DNA from: Leucaena leucocephala
Taxonomy: Eukaryota > Streptophyta > Magnoliopsida > Fabales > Fabaceae
DNA: 64,000 nucleotides
NCBI GenBank assembly: GCA_037074615.1
Contig: CM073536.1
Location: 4,841,001-4,905,000 of the forward strand
Reading direction: 5' to 3'
The notes under the pieces are model-generated. The model searched no databases. It saw only the letters and a program-made list of their open reading frames with translations, and was not told the DNA's origin. Made by a program: the position numbers and the translations under genes. Of this stretch, positions 46,801 through 59,500 are shown in pieces. Position 1 is the stretch's first letter. The number at the start of each line of letters is the position of its first letter.

Positions 46801-49774
46801 GGGTGTATCTGTAGCAACTTTCATGAGGCTTGCAGGATTGCATTGAAAAAAATTGTGTGCAGAAGATAGGTTTTTCCTTGTTAAGAGCTTGTTTTGTTTA
46901 AGAATCATCCACTTATTTGATTGGAACGCATAATATGTGCAAAGCAGCTTTGCTTTCTTCGTTTAAGAAGCAACTATTTCATCTATCGTACAAACTCATT
47001 TTTTTAATGCAAGGATATATGAAGCTGCTCCTTGGGTTATATATGATACCTAACTCAATAATTCCCCTAATTAAATTTTTTCTATCAAGTGTGCCCTAGT
47101 ATTGAGGAAAATGCTTGTATTATGTAATGAACCACTTGTTGCTAGTTCAGCACCCAAAAAAAAATAGAACCACTTATTGTCAGTGATATTATGGTTTCCT
47201 TGCAGGCTGGGCCATATGATAATTTAAAGGATATTTCCTTGAAGATCCTGCAAAATGGAGTTTCGACTGTTCCTATTGTCCATTCATCTTCTGAGGATGG
47301 TTCATTTCCACAGTTATTACATCTTGCTTCACTTTCTGGAATACTTAAATGTAAGTGATTAAAATGGCATTATTTATACTGTTAATTGGCATCCGTGATT
47401 CTGACCAGATAGATTTTTCAGGCATTTGCAGGTATTTTAGGCATTGTACTAATACATTGCCTATTCTTCAACTACCCATTTGTGCAATTCCAGTGGGCAC
47501 ATGGGTGCCCAAAATTGGGGAGTCAAATCGGCAGCCTTTGGCAATGTTGAGACCAAGTTCTTCTCTTGCTTCCGCCCTAAATTTGTTAGTTCAAGGTGCT
47601 ATTTCTCTACTTGACCTTGAGAATTTTGTATCAAACAGAAACAAAGAACAAAAAAGAGATTGGTATCTTAATATTTATCTCGGCTAGTGGTTGGTGCCCC
47701 TTCTCCCACATTGAGAAGGGTGATATGATATCCCTGTGATTAAACATCAGAAAGAGAGGTTGAGCGTTTCAGTGAAAAGGAAACAGGGGTGATTCCATTG
47801 TGTGGTTTATTTGAAAAATGACTTAGGGGTGATTCCATTGTGTGGTTTATTTGAAAAATGACTTAGTCTTTCTTATGTTTCATCCTGTTCTCTGCTTTTG
47901 CAGCCCAAGTAAGTTCAATACCAATAGTAGACGATAATGACTCATTATTGGATATATATTGCCGGAGGTTAGTTGTGTTCGAAAATCATTATTATACTTC
48001 ATCCATTTTTTGAAGTACTGGAATTAATCTAGGATTCAAGCTTCAGTTGTCTTAGCTGTTCATTTTTTATAGTGGCTTGTCATGTCTCTCACCTTTTCTC
48101 TCTTCTTTTGTTGATAGTGATATAACAGCTTTGGCAAAGGACAGAGCTTATACGCATATTAATCTTGATGAAATGACTGTTCATCAGGCAAGTTATGTTT
48201 GTTTATAAACCAAGTTCTGCTCACAAATGTTGTTAGAATGAAAGAGGTAATCTTTTCCTCGTTAGTATGGCCATTCTGCTGAGCATGAGGCTGAAGCTAA
48301 TGCCACCTCTGAAGTTAAGTCATGAGTTCATATTATGAACTTTAGTAAAGGCAGCCTAATTTTTCTGGCACCTTTAGCAAGACCCTATGCCTTACTATTG
48401 AGAATTTAAAATTTCTTTTCCAAGTTGCGTTTTGTTAAATCCAAGGGATCCTAGTTTTTCTTGGCATTATCTAGCTCTCAAAGGGAAACCGTACAATCAT
48501 TGCATAGTTTAGTATTAATGATAATAATTGCAAAGATCTCTATTTGGTGGAATCATGACAAGTGCCTTATTTTATGGATGAGAACTTTGATTCTTGGTTT
48601 TTGTTTTTATGCATCATGTCTAGAACATTAGTGAAGTGGTTTGCTAGTGATTGATTTCAGAGTCACTCTTCTCTTCATTTTTGTTTTTGAAAATTGCAAT
48701 TTAAATGCCCCAAGAACAGAATTTATGCAATTTGTCATTGTAAAGTGATTTTATAAATTTTTATAATTCTATTGAAATTCTAGAGTAATATTAGAACATG
48801 TCATCTTGATTGTATTCTCGAGTTCTTACTCTCTCTTGTATGTTCCATATCTCTAGGCGTTGCAATTGGGTCAGGATTCTTATCAGCCTTATGAACTGAG
48901 AAGCCAAAGATGTCAGATGTGCTTGGGATCTGATTCTCTGCATAAAGTGATGGAACGGCTGGCTAATCGAGGTAGATTTTTATGTGTTTTTTTTATGAAA
49001 TATGGCTTTTTCTTACTCTATATTAATGATGTAATAGGCTATTCAGCTGATGTTACCGTTTTGAGGTTACCTTTTTTTCTTTTTATGTTGTCTTCGTATT
49101 GTAGCCTTCAGTTGTCTAGATCATTGTGAGGATTAAGTTTTCCGTAGTTGTAACATTTAAGTATCCTATTGAATAATAAGCAATATTTGAAGTGAAACTA
49201 GGCATCGTAACATTGGTCTTCATCAATCACCAGTCCTTGGGAAGTCAACTTCTCATTGGCTATACTATGAGCCATTTCACTTGATTTCTTTTCCTGTTAG
49301 AATTCTCACTATTCTTTCTAGAACCACCGACTGGGAGCTTTGATACATATTGATAGGCACTCATTTGGGTAGGTTTTGAGATGTGACCCACTTGGGTGCC
49401 CATCGATTCTCCCGTAAACTTTCTTGTGATCCCCAATTTCTGATGGGTTTTGCCAAGCTTAGAAGCTTCTTTCCTGTAAGAATCATATGAATTCTCATTC
49501 TTCAGGTTTTTTTTTTTCTCATTTCAACGTTTTTCCTGTAGCCAACTCCAAGTTTTGACATTAGAGGTTACAACTGCAATGTTTAGTTACTGTAATGCTT
49601 TTCTCCAAATTGGTGAAGAAGTAGACTTTACTTTGGTTATGGTTGTCCTGTAAATTATTTGCTGTTCACTTGTGGATTTCAGGTGTCAGGCGGCTAGTCA
49701 TTGTGGAAGCTGGCAGCAAGCGTGTAGAAGGCATTGTTTCACTGACTGACATATTCAAATTCTTGCTCGGTTAG
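43886..49774 (+). CDS. SNF4: SNF4 / KIN-beta-gamma, regulatory subunit of SnRK1 kinase
   Basis: This plant-specific subunit fuses a carbohydrate-binding module to four CBS repeats and forms the energy-sensing SnRK1 complex with a KIN10-type kinase and a beta subunit. I read 13 coding exons: 43886-44010, 44170-44257, 44850-45029, 45281-45415, 45514-45573, 45870-45959, 46460-46594, 47206-47350, 47422-47595, 47904-47967, 48118-48187, 48857-48971, 49683-49774. They join to 490 residues (Arabidopsis SNF4 is 487). The CBM48 is at about 20-100 (RFVWPYGGRSVHLSGSFTRW, YKFFVDGEWRHDEHQPYV). CBS landmarks are HTAYELLPESGKVVALDIDL, LQNGVSTVPIVH, RPSSSLASALNLLVQAQVSS, IPIVDDNDSLLDIYCRSDIT and RRLVIVEAGSKRVEGIVSLT. 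The protein ends KFLLG. Intron 11 has a GC donor. Identity is very secure. Confidence 0.96.
47785..47864 (+). repeat. Perfect tandem duplication, 40-bp period, in SNF4 intron 9
   Basis: The unit beginning AGGGGTGATTCCATTGTGTG occurs twice back to back with no difference. It lies 40 bp before coding exon 10 (47904) and so near the branch-site region. Confidence 0.93.
48188..48856 (+). other. GC-AG intron in SNF4
   Basis: Coding exon 11 ends CATCAG and the intron begins GCAAGT; the acceptor is CTCTAG at 48851-48856. Joining there gives ...MTVHQALQLGQDSY, as in plant SNF4 proteins. The only nearby GT (48192) would add bases that break the frame. CAG|GCAAGT is the standard context of GC donors. 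Confidence 0.85.
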
Positions 49775-51785
49775 TTTGGGTCAGAGTCTGAAGAATTGCG
49801 ATAGCTTGCCCATTGGTTATGACGCGTCTGCATATATTTGTTAGGCTGCATCACCTGCCCAGCCATTGCAATGCTTTTTACGGGGTCATTTGATCTCATT
49901 TCATTGAAAATACAATTTGATTGGCCTCTTGGCTTCATTGCCTCCTTTCAAGATTTTAGGCTAGAGAGAGAGAGGCCTGTAAATTGAGAGTACTTGATTA
50001 TCCTAAATTTATTCATCTCCCTCCATTCATATTATGTTGTGCCATCTGATATAGATACGTGCGGGAGTAGTAGGGAGCACCAAGATCTGTGTAATCTTTC
50101 TTTGCTGTTAAGATACTAAGTTCGGGAAGAAAAAGGGAAAAAAAATTGATGGGAGGACAAATATTGAACTAATGTTGTGTAATGCTTTGACTTGTCAGCT
50201 TTTGTTCTTTAGTGTTGTCCCGAGCCTCCCGTTGAGAGAAGTGCCAACTTCAAGCTGTAAAGAGAGAACCAGTTCATATTCAAGCTGAAGAAAATGTTAT
50301 AAATATGTAATATAGTTTTATTACATGTTCTCAAATAATTAATTACTTTTACCTTCATTATCATGAATTAACACAAGTTGGGAGATTGTGAGGAATTATT
50401 GTGTTGAATGTTCTATATGGAAGTTGTCTATGAAGAATAGAAAGTAAAGACACTTGAGCTACCCAAAGCAAGGGGAAGAAAACGAACTGGTCATAAGTAT
50501 TTAATAATTGACATTATATATAAGAAAAGTAAAATGAGAAGACCTTATTTGCTTATTGAATTTTAAAGATGTTAAAAATTAGAATAAAGTGTTGGTTTTA
50601 AAAATAGAAAAAAAAAATGTTCTTTGTGATTTAGCAAAATTAATGAGGTAATTGTATTTTACTCTTTCAAAACTAGATATCTTCATTTTTTTTTGGTCTC
50701 GGCAATACTGTCGGTTGGACGATCGTTTTCCCCTTAGATGCGAGGAGCCGAGGAGTCTGAAAAGTGACGAGGAATTGGGTCCATGTGGGAGAGAAGCAAC
50801 TTCAGAAAGTTCACATCTTGAAATTTGGCGTCAAGCTCACCGACACTTCAGCAATGTTTGGTTTCATAAAAAATATTTTTTAAAAAAGAAAATAAAAAAT
50901 GCCCCTTTTCATTTTTTTAATAAAAAACGTTTTTTTGTGCACTAATTATCTTAATATAGTGCGTATTTGAGAGTCTCTTATTTTTTTAAAATCCCATTTG
51001 CAGCTCCCAACGCAAAAACATGATTAAATAGCACCTAATCCAAGTAATACAATGATTCGGACTAAAAATAAAAAGTAAGTGGGCACATCTCAAAAAGAAT
51101 TAGGGCCAATTTGTTCTGTAAACTTTAAGAGAAAACATTAATCTTATAATTTTTTAATAAAAATAAGTTGTTCCTGCAAATTAATAATAAGATATAGCAA
51201 ATGCCATATAGTCTAAATTTTACATGGGCACGCATGTTTAATGTCAATAAATAAGATCCGTGTTAAGATCAAATCTTGCCAAGGAAATTTTTGCGCAACA
51301 GTTGGTGGGTATTTAAAATTTTTTATTGAATTAATTTTACACCAAAATTATTAAGAAGCAAAATCGCCTAATCATTAAAAAACTGATGATTATTAAAAAA
51401 TTAACATTGATTCCTAATATTTTTAAAGGTCATTGATTCCTAATATTTTGAAAGGTCAGGATAATATTACTCTTTTTTTATACTTCCTAGGCGACATTAT
51501 CCAACAAAAACTTCATATAGTCTGAACTTCTATGCGAAAACTTATGAGACTGAGCCACAACCCATAAGGTAATGTTATCTATTATTAGGGCAGCCGCATA
51601 TTAGTTGCATCCGATAGACAGGTTATTACGATGGCGATGGCTTAGTTGCATTAACATGAAAACTTAAAATATGAGATTGAGTAATTTTGTTTAGTAAAGC
51701 TTTTCCTTTTCCCCCAAAAATATGTTTCTTAAACCATTGTTCTGACCAAAAGCAAATCACTACGGTACCTTCACAATACAGTGTT
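49775..51785. other. SNF4 3' UTR and SNF4-SLX9 intergenic DNA
   Basis: 49775 to about 50330 is mixed sequence, probably the SNF4 3' UTR and flank. A GC-richer patch at about 50695-50860 lies in a 97-codon open frame (50652-50945) that resembles no family known to me; it may be a gene or transposon relic. Around 51404-51455 the word GATTCCTAATATTTT is repeated in tandem. The rest is AT-rich. Confidence 0.4.
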
Positions 51786-52952
51786 TTAAAATGACATATC
51801 CATATTCTCTGATCTAACTAAAGCCCTCAATTTCTTCTCTTTCCTCTTCACGGATCCATTTTTGTTCACTTTTTTCTTGGGTAGCTCCTCTACGACTGGT
51901 TGAGTACTCAGCAAGTGCTGATGAATAGCAGAAAAGGGATCCGTTTGGAATGAAGGATCACTGAGATTTTGTAAAAACCGCACTTGTTCCTTCACTCTGA
52001 AAAACAACGAGACAAGTTAATAAATACATTGTTACACGTCCAACATCAAATGTGATCATCATATAATGTTGAACCATGACAGAAGAACTCACAATATCTT
52101 TTTTCTAGATTTGCAACTTAGTTTTAAGTTATCAACTGGTTGTTGTGGTGGCGCCTTCAACTCAGGAAGGGACTCGCAGAGTACAGAAAGGTCATATGAC
52201 TTCAATTTCTTCTCGCGTCTTCGTTGATTTCTGCTCTTTTGCTAGAAGAAAAATTCGAGTCGCATGTAAATATGATTACTGAAATTAATCAAGGCAACTA
52301 AAACAAGCCAATACTTGCAAATTAGATTCTCTAACGTCAATCAATTACGCATAGAAGAGAACAGTTCAAAACAATGTACTTATGCATGAAATAATTGGCC
52401 CAAAAAAAAAATCCTTAACAGCCCAAATCTTCTAAAGCTAAAAGCTAGAACTATTTATCAGCAAAGGATTGAAGCTAGAACTATTTCTTACCTTCGCAAT
52501 TGACTTTTGAGCACTCAAGGAAGCAACGGAAGCTCTAACCTCTGCATTAATCAAGGATTGAGATTAAGGCAAATTGTTAACATATGACCAGATTTGACAT
52601 GTGAAATGCATCAGACTATGTGGTGTGAACAAAATATAGAATATTCAACTTATCAAAAACGGAGCCCAACACAAATGCAATCAAGACACCTAATAACTAC
52701 CTATAATTAGTCATCTATTTCCACAGAGAAACACAACTTCCATGATCCTAAATTCTAAATATTTTATACTACTATATTCGAAAAATCACCTCAATAAAAA
52801 GATGTTGAACTATATTTTTACAATAAAAAAATCAGGCGAACTTTTATCATCTCATCAAGATGGGTTTCTAGTCTCTCCTCGGTGATTTACTACTTGGGCA
52901 AGTCATGTCAAAATGGAGTTCAATAAATGTTTGACATGCAATTGAGCCAAAG

Positions 52953-52986
<34 letters not shown>

Positions 52987-54189
52987 TGGCATATCTATAT
53001 ATGTGGACATTTATGGGCAGTGTTTCATCACTGCATCTGCTTCTCAGAAGCCCAGAACGCATTAAATTGGAAGTCCAGAACCTAACGAATCACAAAACTC
53101 TTTGGCATCTTCAATCAAAGCAAGAGAATTCTTCTTGAAAGCAAATGTTTTTTGAGTCTGTACCAAAAAAACAAAAAGTCTTTTGAGTCAAGGAATGAAA
53201 AAAAATGAAGCTTTAACTGTAATTAACAATTGTTAGATAGTCAGCGCCATGTTCATTATTGACTGGAACAGTATATCCAGTTTCAACCATTAGTTTACAT
53301 AATTCATCCTTGTACGTTTTATTGCATTGATTATCTGAAACCATTCACATGTTAGTTTTGCAATGCTTCTGGATCACGAGATTTCTGCACTTCTCAACAT
53401 GTATTTTCTCAGTTGTCAAGAAAATAACGAATTCCACATTGCTTAAGTGACCATAGCATCATAGTCTCTAAATCCCAATATCCTGCAAATTTCCATCCTG
53501 TTCAAATGACTGTTCATAAATCTTTGAAACTTATTGATCGCAGCATCACCTTCAAGCATCTCCCTGATAGTTTCTCCCAATTATATGCATAATCATCTTC
53601 CATATTCATGATAGGAGGATCAATGAAAACACCAATTGATCCATCTTCCATATTCATAATAGCAGGGTCATTAAAAGTACCCACTGAAACAACCAAGTCT
53701 CAAACACAAACATTCACGTAGAAAACTCCACAAAAACGAAAGGTTATTCCACTCAAAATGATCAAAGACATCCTTCACAATCCTCTTCTAGCTTTACTTA
53801 CATGCTAACACTGTAACTACTTCTAGTAGCCATAACTATTGCCCTAACGACCTATACCCCTATTCCTATCACCCGCACGCCAAAAAAAATGTTCGCACTT
53901 TATAGAACAGTAAGAATGGAAAGGCAGACTAAACTTTTAAACAAGTACAAAATTACTGCCAAAATAGAACTGCTTTCAATTTTTTTATAAAAAAACTTAC
54001 TGCCATAAAACTCGAGCTTCTTTTCAAACTTGCGGTCGGATTTTGATCCTGGTCTGCATTCATTTAAAGGAAGGAGATGGAGCAGAACGAGAAAACACAG
54101 CGTACAGAGAAAAATACAAAAGTTCAAATCTGAAAGAAAAACAGAAGGGAAGTTCAGGATGTCACGTACTTTACAATAGACTTTCCCAT
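51786..54189 (-). CDS. SLX9-like ribosome biogenesis protein
   Basis: SLX9 is a small, basic nucleolar protein that works in pre-40S subunit and 18S rRNA maturation. In transcript order five coding exons read 54189-54170, 54053-54001, 52541-52492, 52241-52093, 51996-51786 and join to 160 residues, the usual plant length. Motifs: MGKSIVKPGSKSDRKFEKKL, VASLSAQKSIAK, RRREKKLKSYDLSVLCESLP, PSFQTDPFSAIHQHLLSTQP and a Lys-rich tail ending MDMSF. The first coding exon is only 20 nt; its acceptance rests on the family start MGK, good splice borders and correct phase. 54290-54475 is GC-rich and probably holds the 5' leader. The alternative, a start within exon 2, would lack any ATG. The tail (PKKKVNKNG, then KRKEKK) is basic, as expected for a nucleolar protein. 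Confidence 0.87.
52954..52985. repeat. (AT)n microsatellite in SLX9 intron 2
   Basis: About 30 bp of uninterrupted AT dinucleotides within the 1459-bp intron 52542-54000. Confidence 0.95.
53514..53696 (-). other. Unassigned open frame with internal duplication in SLX9 intron 2
   Basis: On the minus strand, an acceptor-like TTGTTTCAG leads into an open frame that contains NDPAIMNMEDGS and, 48 bp later, IDPPIMNMEDD, from a 27-bp imperfect direct duplication (about 53594-53620 and 53642-53668). Another exon-like block at about 53077-53160 follows a CAG (FAFKKNSLALIEDAKEFCDS). Neither fits SLX9. They may be cryptic exons, a nested gene or relics; I do not recognise the family. Confidence 0.3.
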
Positions 54190-54289
54190 TACTGTTGTAG
54201 TGTTCTTGTTCCTGCTACGGATCGCTATTCAGGAAGTAATCCAGAAAGAGAAAGTTAAACGCAGTCGTCTTCGTTTTAAATCGTAAAAG

Positions 54290-54480
54290 TCTCACTGTGG
54301 ATGTACCTCTCTTCGATCGATAATAGGCGAAAGCAGCTCAACCCGCTGATCCAACGGGCCGATCCTGACAACGAGATGGCGACGGAAGTTCGTCGGGTCT
54401 AAGGCAGATAGAGCTTCACCTTCTCGTCGACGGCGGGGGAGGGATTGAAGGGTCTGAAGCTGATAGCCGGGTCAGTCACA
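54290..54480 (-). promoter_or_regulatory. Probable SLX9 5' leader/promoter, GC-rich
   Basis: This GC-rich island sits about 100 bp upstream of the SLX9 start codon and drops abruptly into AT-rich DNA at 54485. It contains no ATG on the minus strand that opens a useful frame. Confidence 0.45.
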
Positions 54481-54484
54481 TAAC

Positions 54485-56200
54485 GACAAAAAATAAATTA
54501 AAAAATATAATAAAGGGCTCCCATGAACCGCTTTCTATCGGTTTATTAAAATATCCGAGCGGTTTTTTCACAAGTTTTTACTTCTTCTTGTTTTTTTTTT
54601 AATTTTAATTCTTTCCTGATTTTGTGAAATAAAACTAGATTTTACACCCAAAAATACATGTAAAAGAAATTTAAATTTTAAATAAATATTAACTTAATAA
54701 TTTAATGAAAGGTAATAGTACCTCTTAAAACGTGTAGAATAGAATTATATAAACAATTATAAATAATATATGAGTTGTAAACCCAATGCTACCAATAGAT
54801 CTATCATCTATAAGCTTTTTTTATATACTTTGAACAATCAATCTATCTTAATTAATTAAAACGAACTAAATTTAGTAAAATGAATTAATATCTCTGATAA
54901 TTTACTATTTAAATATTTATTAAGACAGATATTATATCTAGCATCTAACAATATTTTAAATATAATTACTTTTAATAAGATGATACATATACTTAGTAAA
55001 AAAAAGTTAGCTTATCTTAAAATATTTAAAATTTAACATAATTTATAATAATTGAATAAATAATAAATATTAATATAAGTAACATTTAAATAACTTAATA
55101 AACCTAATTTAAATTATAACATATATTTATGCCCCCCACCCCCACCATATCAATTTCACGTGTGTATATAAAAAATTCTTGCTTATTAGGCTTAGATCCC
55201 AAACTTTAAATGCTTGATTGAAACAGGTCAACAAACAAAAAATGCTTGATTGAAAAGCTTCTGCAACTTTTTTGTTAAACATAGTAGACCAAGTTATATA
55301 ACGGTAGACTCATGATAGGTCTATTGACCTTTTTCCACTCTTAATTTTTAATTTTAAAAAATAAATTGGCTTAAATTAGGAAGAGCCTTTTCAATAACAA
55401 AGAAATTGTATATCATTCATATTAAGTGTGTTGAGTTCCAAGTACTCATTTAAAAATAAATTATATTTTTAAATTTAAAAAATACTTATAAAAATATTTA
55501 TATCAATTATAGATATACTTCCAATTTACTCACTGATAAAAGTATTGTGAATGTAATGTAAGTATTTATATCATTCATTATGTGACCCAATTTATTTAAT
55601 ATTAAAAATTTTGGATTCTTTAAAATCAATTGTTTTCCTTATTTACTACCAAAGTGCCATATTTTCCTTTTACATGTAAATTAATCCAAGTTAAATAGTA
55701 ATACACCGCACTACTTATTATGCCTTTCTTACAATTTTCAAGGAAGATCCTCATGATGCCACGTGGAAGCAAGAGCATCTATCTGATGTTCCTGGCAACC
55801 AGATTAATTAATCTCATAATCACTTCTTTTGTATTAACTCTAATACAAAAAGGACAAATCTGTCAAATCCCATAATCTAGTATTGATTGACCCTTATTAC
55901 CCCCCACATGCGCCATAAAGGGTGTTTTGGTCTTCTTACATAATTCTTTCACAGCGCAAGACGCCTAGATAGGCCTAGCTAGATCTCACTAAACTGCTAT
56001 TTAACTCGCTTATTTATTTTGACCTGCCTTAACTTACTTATTTAACATCTTATATTAAGTTCGAATAAATAAATAAAAGTAACATTAATTTGTTTTTGTG
56101 GCCTTCAATTATTTTTAAGAAAATGTAGTTAGAATAAAAACAAATTTCAGGGAGATTATTTTCGTTGATATCAGCGATGTTTGGCGCGTGTATGAGCAAA
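54485..56200. other. Intergenic DNA between divergent SLX9 and CCCH genes
   Basis: AT-rich, no coding similarity. ATATCCGAGCGGTTTTTTCA at about 54552 is an isolated GC-richer word. No repeat with clear borders was recognised. Confidence 0.4.
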
Positions 56201-56524
56201 CCAACAAACTGTCAGACCAACAAGAGAAGGCTCAAAGTTAGTCATATAGAAGGAAAGATCAGAGATTAACGCTTTGAAACTGAAAGGAAGTGAGAGAGAC
56301 TAGAGAGAAGAAGACCAAACTAGGAGCAGAGACGCTGTCTCTCTCTCTCTTACGTGCTTGTGACTGTGTGTGTGTGTATGACTCCAAAACACCCAGACAA
56401 TCCAACGCGTTCCCCTCTCTAGTTTCTCTATTCAGCCCCCCCCCCCCCATTTGATCGGAGCCCCTCATTCTCTGTGCTAGATTACTGTGTAGTCGGGTCT
56501 CTTTCCGTTGGTCTGGTCCGTGCA
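56201..56524 (+). promoter_or_regulatory. CCCH gene 5' leader region with microsatellites
   Basis: Purine-rich sequence (GAGAGAGACTAGAGAGAAG) is followed by (CT)n at about 56337-56350, (GT)n at about 56366-56378 and a run of ten or more C at about 56440-56450. The mix is typical of plant 5' UTRs. The minus-strand open frame covering 56259-56873 is considered a shadow of this region and exon 1. Confidence 0.4.
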
Positions 56525-59500
56525 ATGGAGCAGTACGGCCGGGCAAGCGACGAGTCGCAGTCCGATCCGTCACCGGAATGGACTGGAAACGGAGGCAAAA
56601 CGGGGCTTGAAGGTGGGTGTGTAAGCCTCTGCATTCTGAATTCCGTTCCTTGTTTGATAGAATTTCGGGTTCTGGTTTGGTGATTTGTGGTTTTAGTAGA
56701 ATGTGGAGTGTAATATGATGAATTTTGATCTTGATTTCGCAAATGCAGAATCTATTCGACAATTGGGATTGGATGGTGGTGAATCGTATCCACAACGGCC
56801 CGATGAGGCTGATTGTATCTTTTATTTGAAGACTGGGTTTTGTGGGTATGGCTCGCGGTGTCGGTTCAATCATCCCCGTGACCGAGGCGCGGTAAGTTTG
56901 TTGTGGTTGATTACCGGACGGTTTTTAATATTAAAGGACATCGTTTGGTTTTTTATGTGATCTTTCGATTCAGTTTGGTCTGATCTTTGTTATGACTCAT
57001 GAGCGGTACATAATGTTTGAGCTCACAACATCATAAAGCTTTTCATTGCTGGGATTGCCTTCAGGCCGTGTCTTTTCAATTTTGTGTTAGGACCATTTCA
57101 AAATCAATTAAATTAACTCAACTGAGACTAAAATGTTTTCATTTGATAGTCTGATTGGACCTTGCTTAATTTGGTGACATACAAATGCTGTTTAGGTTAT
57201 AGGAGCTTCGAGGACTGGTGCGGAGTATACAGAGCGAGTAGGCCAGCCTATATGTCAGGTCCTTGATCTGATTCTACTATATGCTCTGGGAGAACATTAT
57301 AAATGATATTGCTTTTGCCATTGTAATTCTTATTTGGTTATACAAAATATGATCTCAGCAGTCATTTGTATATTCTAAGAGTGGAGTAAAGTTGAGTTAT
57401 TCTCTGCTTTGGCTGTCTTCAAAATTGATGGTTGGTCTTTAGTATTAATTAAATCTATTTACTTAAACTGCAGTATTATATGAGGACAGGATCTTGCAAA
57501 TTTGGTGCTTCATGTAAGTACCACCATCCTAGGCAGGGAGGAGGCGTTGCTTCTGTGTCACTTAATTATTATGGATACCCATTGCGACCGGTTTGTATAA
57601 CATTATGTTTAGCCCATACTTTTGTGATTACTTTAAATATTGGTTTGGTATTTTCTAACCATGGCAAGAGTTTGTCCCAAACTTACATTTTACAAATACA
57701 GGATGAGAAAGAGTGTTCGTATTATGTGAAAACAGGACAATGCAAATTTGGCACAACTTGTAAGTTTCATCATCCACAGCCTGCTGGTGTTCAAGTTACT
57801 TCCCCAGTACCAGTTCCCCAAACTTCAACTCTACCTGTACGAGTACCTTCACCATTCTATCCAACTATGCCTCCATCTGGTCCTTCATCACAACAATATG
57901 GTGTAATGGTTGCAAGGCCACCTCTACTACCTGGGTCATTAGTCCAAAACCCTTATGGGCCTGTGGTAATGTCCCCTGTCCCTTTTTCAGTTTGGAATCC
58001 TTATCAGGTAGGTCAAGCTTTTCCTTTGACAGTTTCAACAAATTACAAGTGCATTTGTTGATGTCTTTTAACGCTTTACACAGGCTCCTACAAGCCCTGT
58101 AGTTCCTGCCAGTACTCCATCTAATGTTGGCTCAACACACCTTTATGGGAAAACCCAGCTACCTTCATCGGTGCCTGCCTATAATGCACCTTATCAACCT
58201 ACAGGTTTCTCATTTGGTCCTTCAAGCACTAGTCAGAGAGAACAACATTCATTTCCAGAAAGACCTGGTCAACCAGAATGTCAGCATTACATGAGAACAG
58301 GGGAGTGTAGATTTGGTCCTTCCTGTAGATATCATCATCCACCTGAATTAATTGTACCGAATGTGGTCCTTAGTCCTGTGGGTCTTCCTATGCGCCCGGT
58401 AACTACCATCCCTTAACCTCTTTTTCATGATGCCTCATGTTGGATTATGAATTTAATATTCCATCTTCTCTCTCCACATGCCTAAAACTTTATTATTACA
58501 ATAACGAATTATTAATATTTATATGCAATTTTCATACGTACAAAATTGACTTCATTTTGTTGCAACGTTTTTTTAGTTTGTTTTAATATATGGTTGTTTT
58601 GTGTAATTTTTTAGTTTGTTTTAATATATGGTTGTTTTGTGTAATATTTGAAGCTTGCTTCACAGATATACTATTTTTAGTTTTTTTTTTTAACTGTAGT
58701 CATAGAAAACAAATTACAGGAGGATTCCACTTGGTTGTTATTCCTTGTTCTTGTGCTTTCCTTTTAGCTTCAGATGTGTTTTTTTTTTTCAATATTTAAG
58801 TGTATTTTCTTAGAATCCAAGTTCTGATCTGCGCACAGGAGCAAGTTCTACTAGTATAAACCTCTTTAAAACCCTCCATTGTTGAATGATGCTCTTTTAT
58901 ATTTTGTTGCCACACTATGTTTCAATTAAGTTCATCTATATCACTATTGGGGAATTCCTTCATTACAACAATAACAACAAGCATTATCCCACTAAGTGGG
59001 CGTTATTGTGCTCTATCAACAACCCTTTTGACTACATGGGGGAATTCCTCCATTAATGTATAAATATGAAGGGATATTCTTTTACCTTGTCAAAAAACTT
59101 CTGACAGTCATTTCTTACATTTCTTATTCTTTTCATGTCAATTAATTATTTCTTCTTATTGTTGACCTTCAACCAATTACAAGTCTTTGTATTTTTTGTT
59201 TTATTACTATCTGCTAAACAATAGAGATTCTTTCCGATATTTATTGAAGGGATTTAGCTCCTCTAAAGTACAAGGTGCATTAAACAGAATAAAAGTGTAG
59301 GTAGGTGACCTTTGATGAGATAATTAAAAGATCAAACAACTTCTCTATTTGTTCAAATAAAATATAGTTCCTCTCAACAGCTTGCCTTCATAAAATCTCA
59401 TCAAGCTCTGTATACATGCGTGGTGTTGATAATTGGGTTGCAGTCTTATATCACCTCTTGTGTTTTTTTGCATTTGTATGATCAAATCATACTTCTGATG

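Noticed and set aside
56259..56873. 204-codon minus-strand frame
   Set aside because: It overlaps the 5' leader and first two exons of the CCCH gene in antisense and consists of leader-type low complexity plus the complement of real exons.
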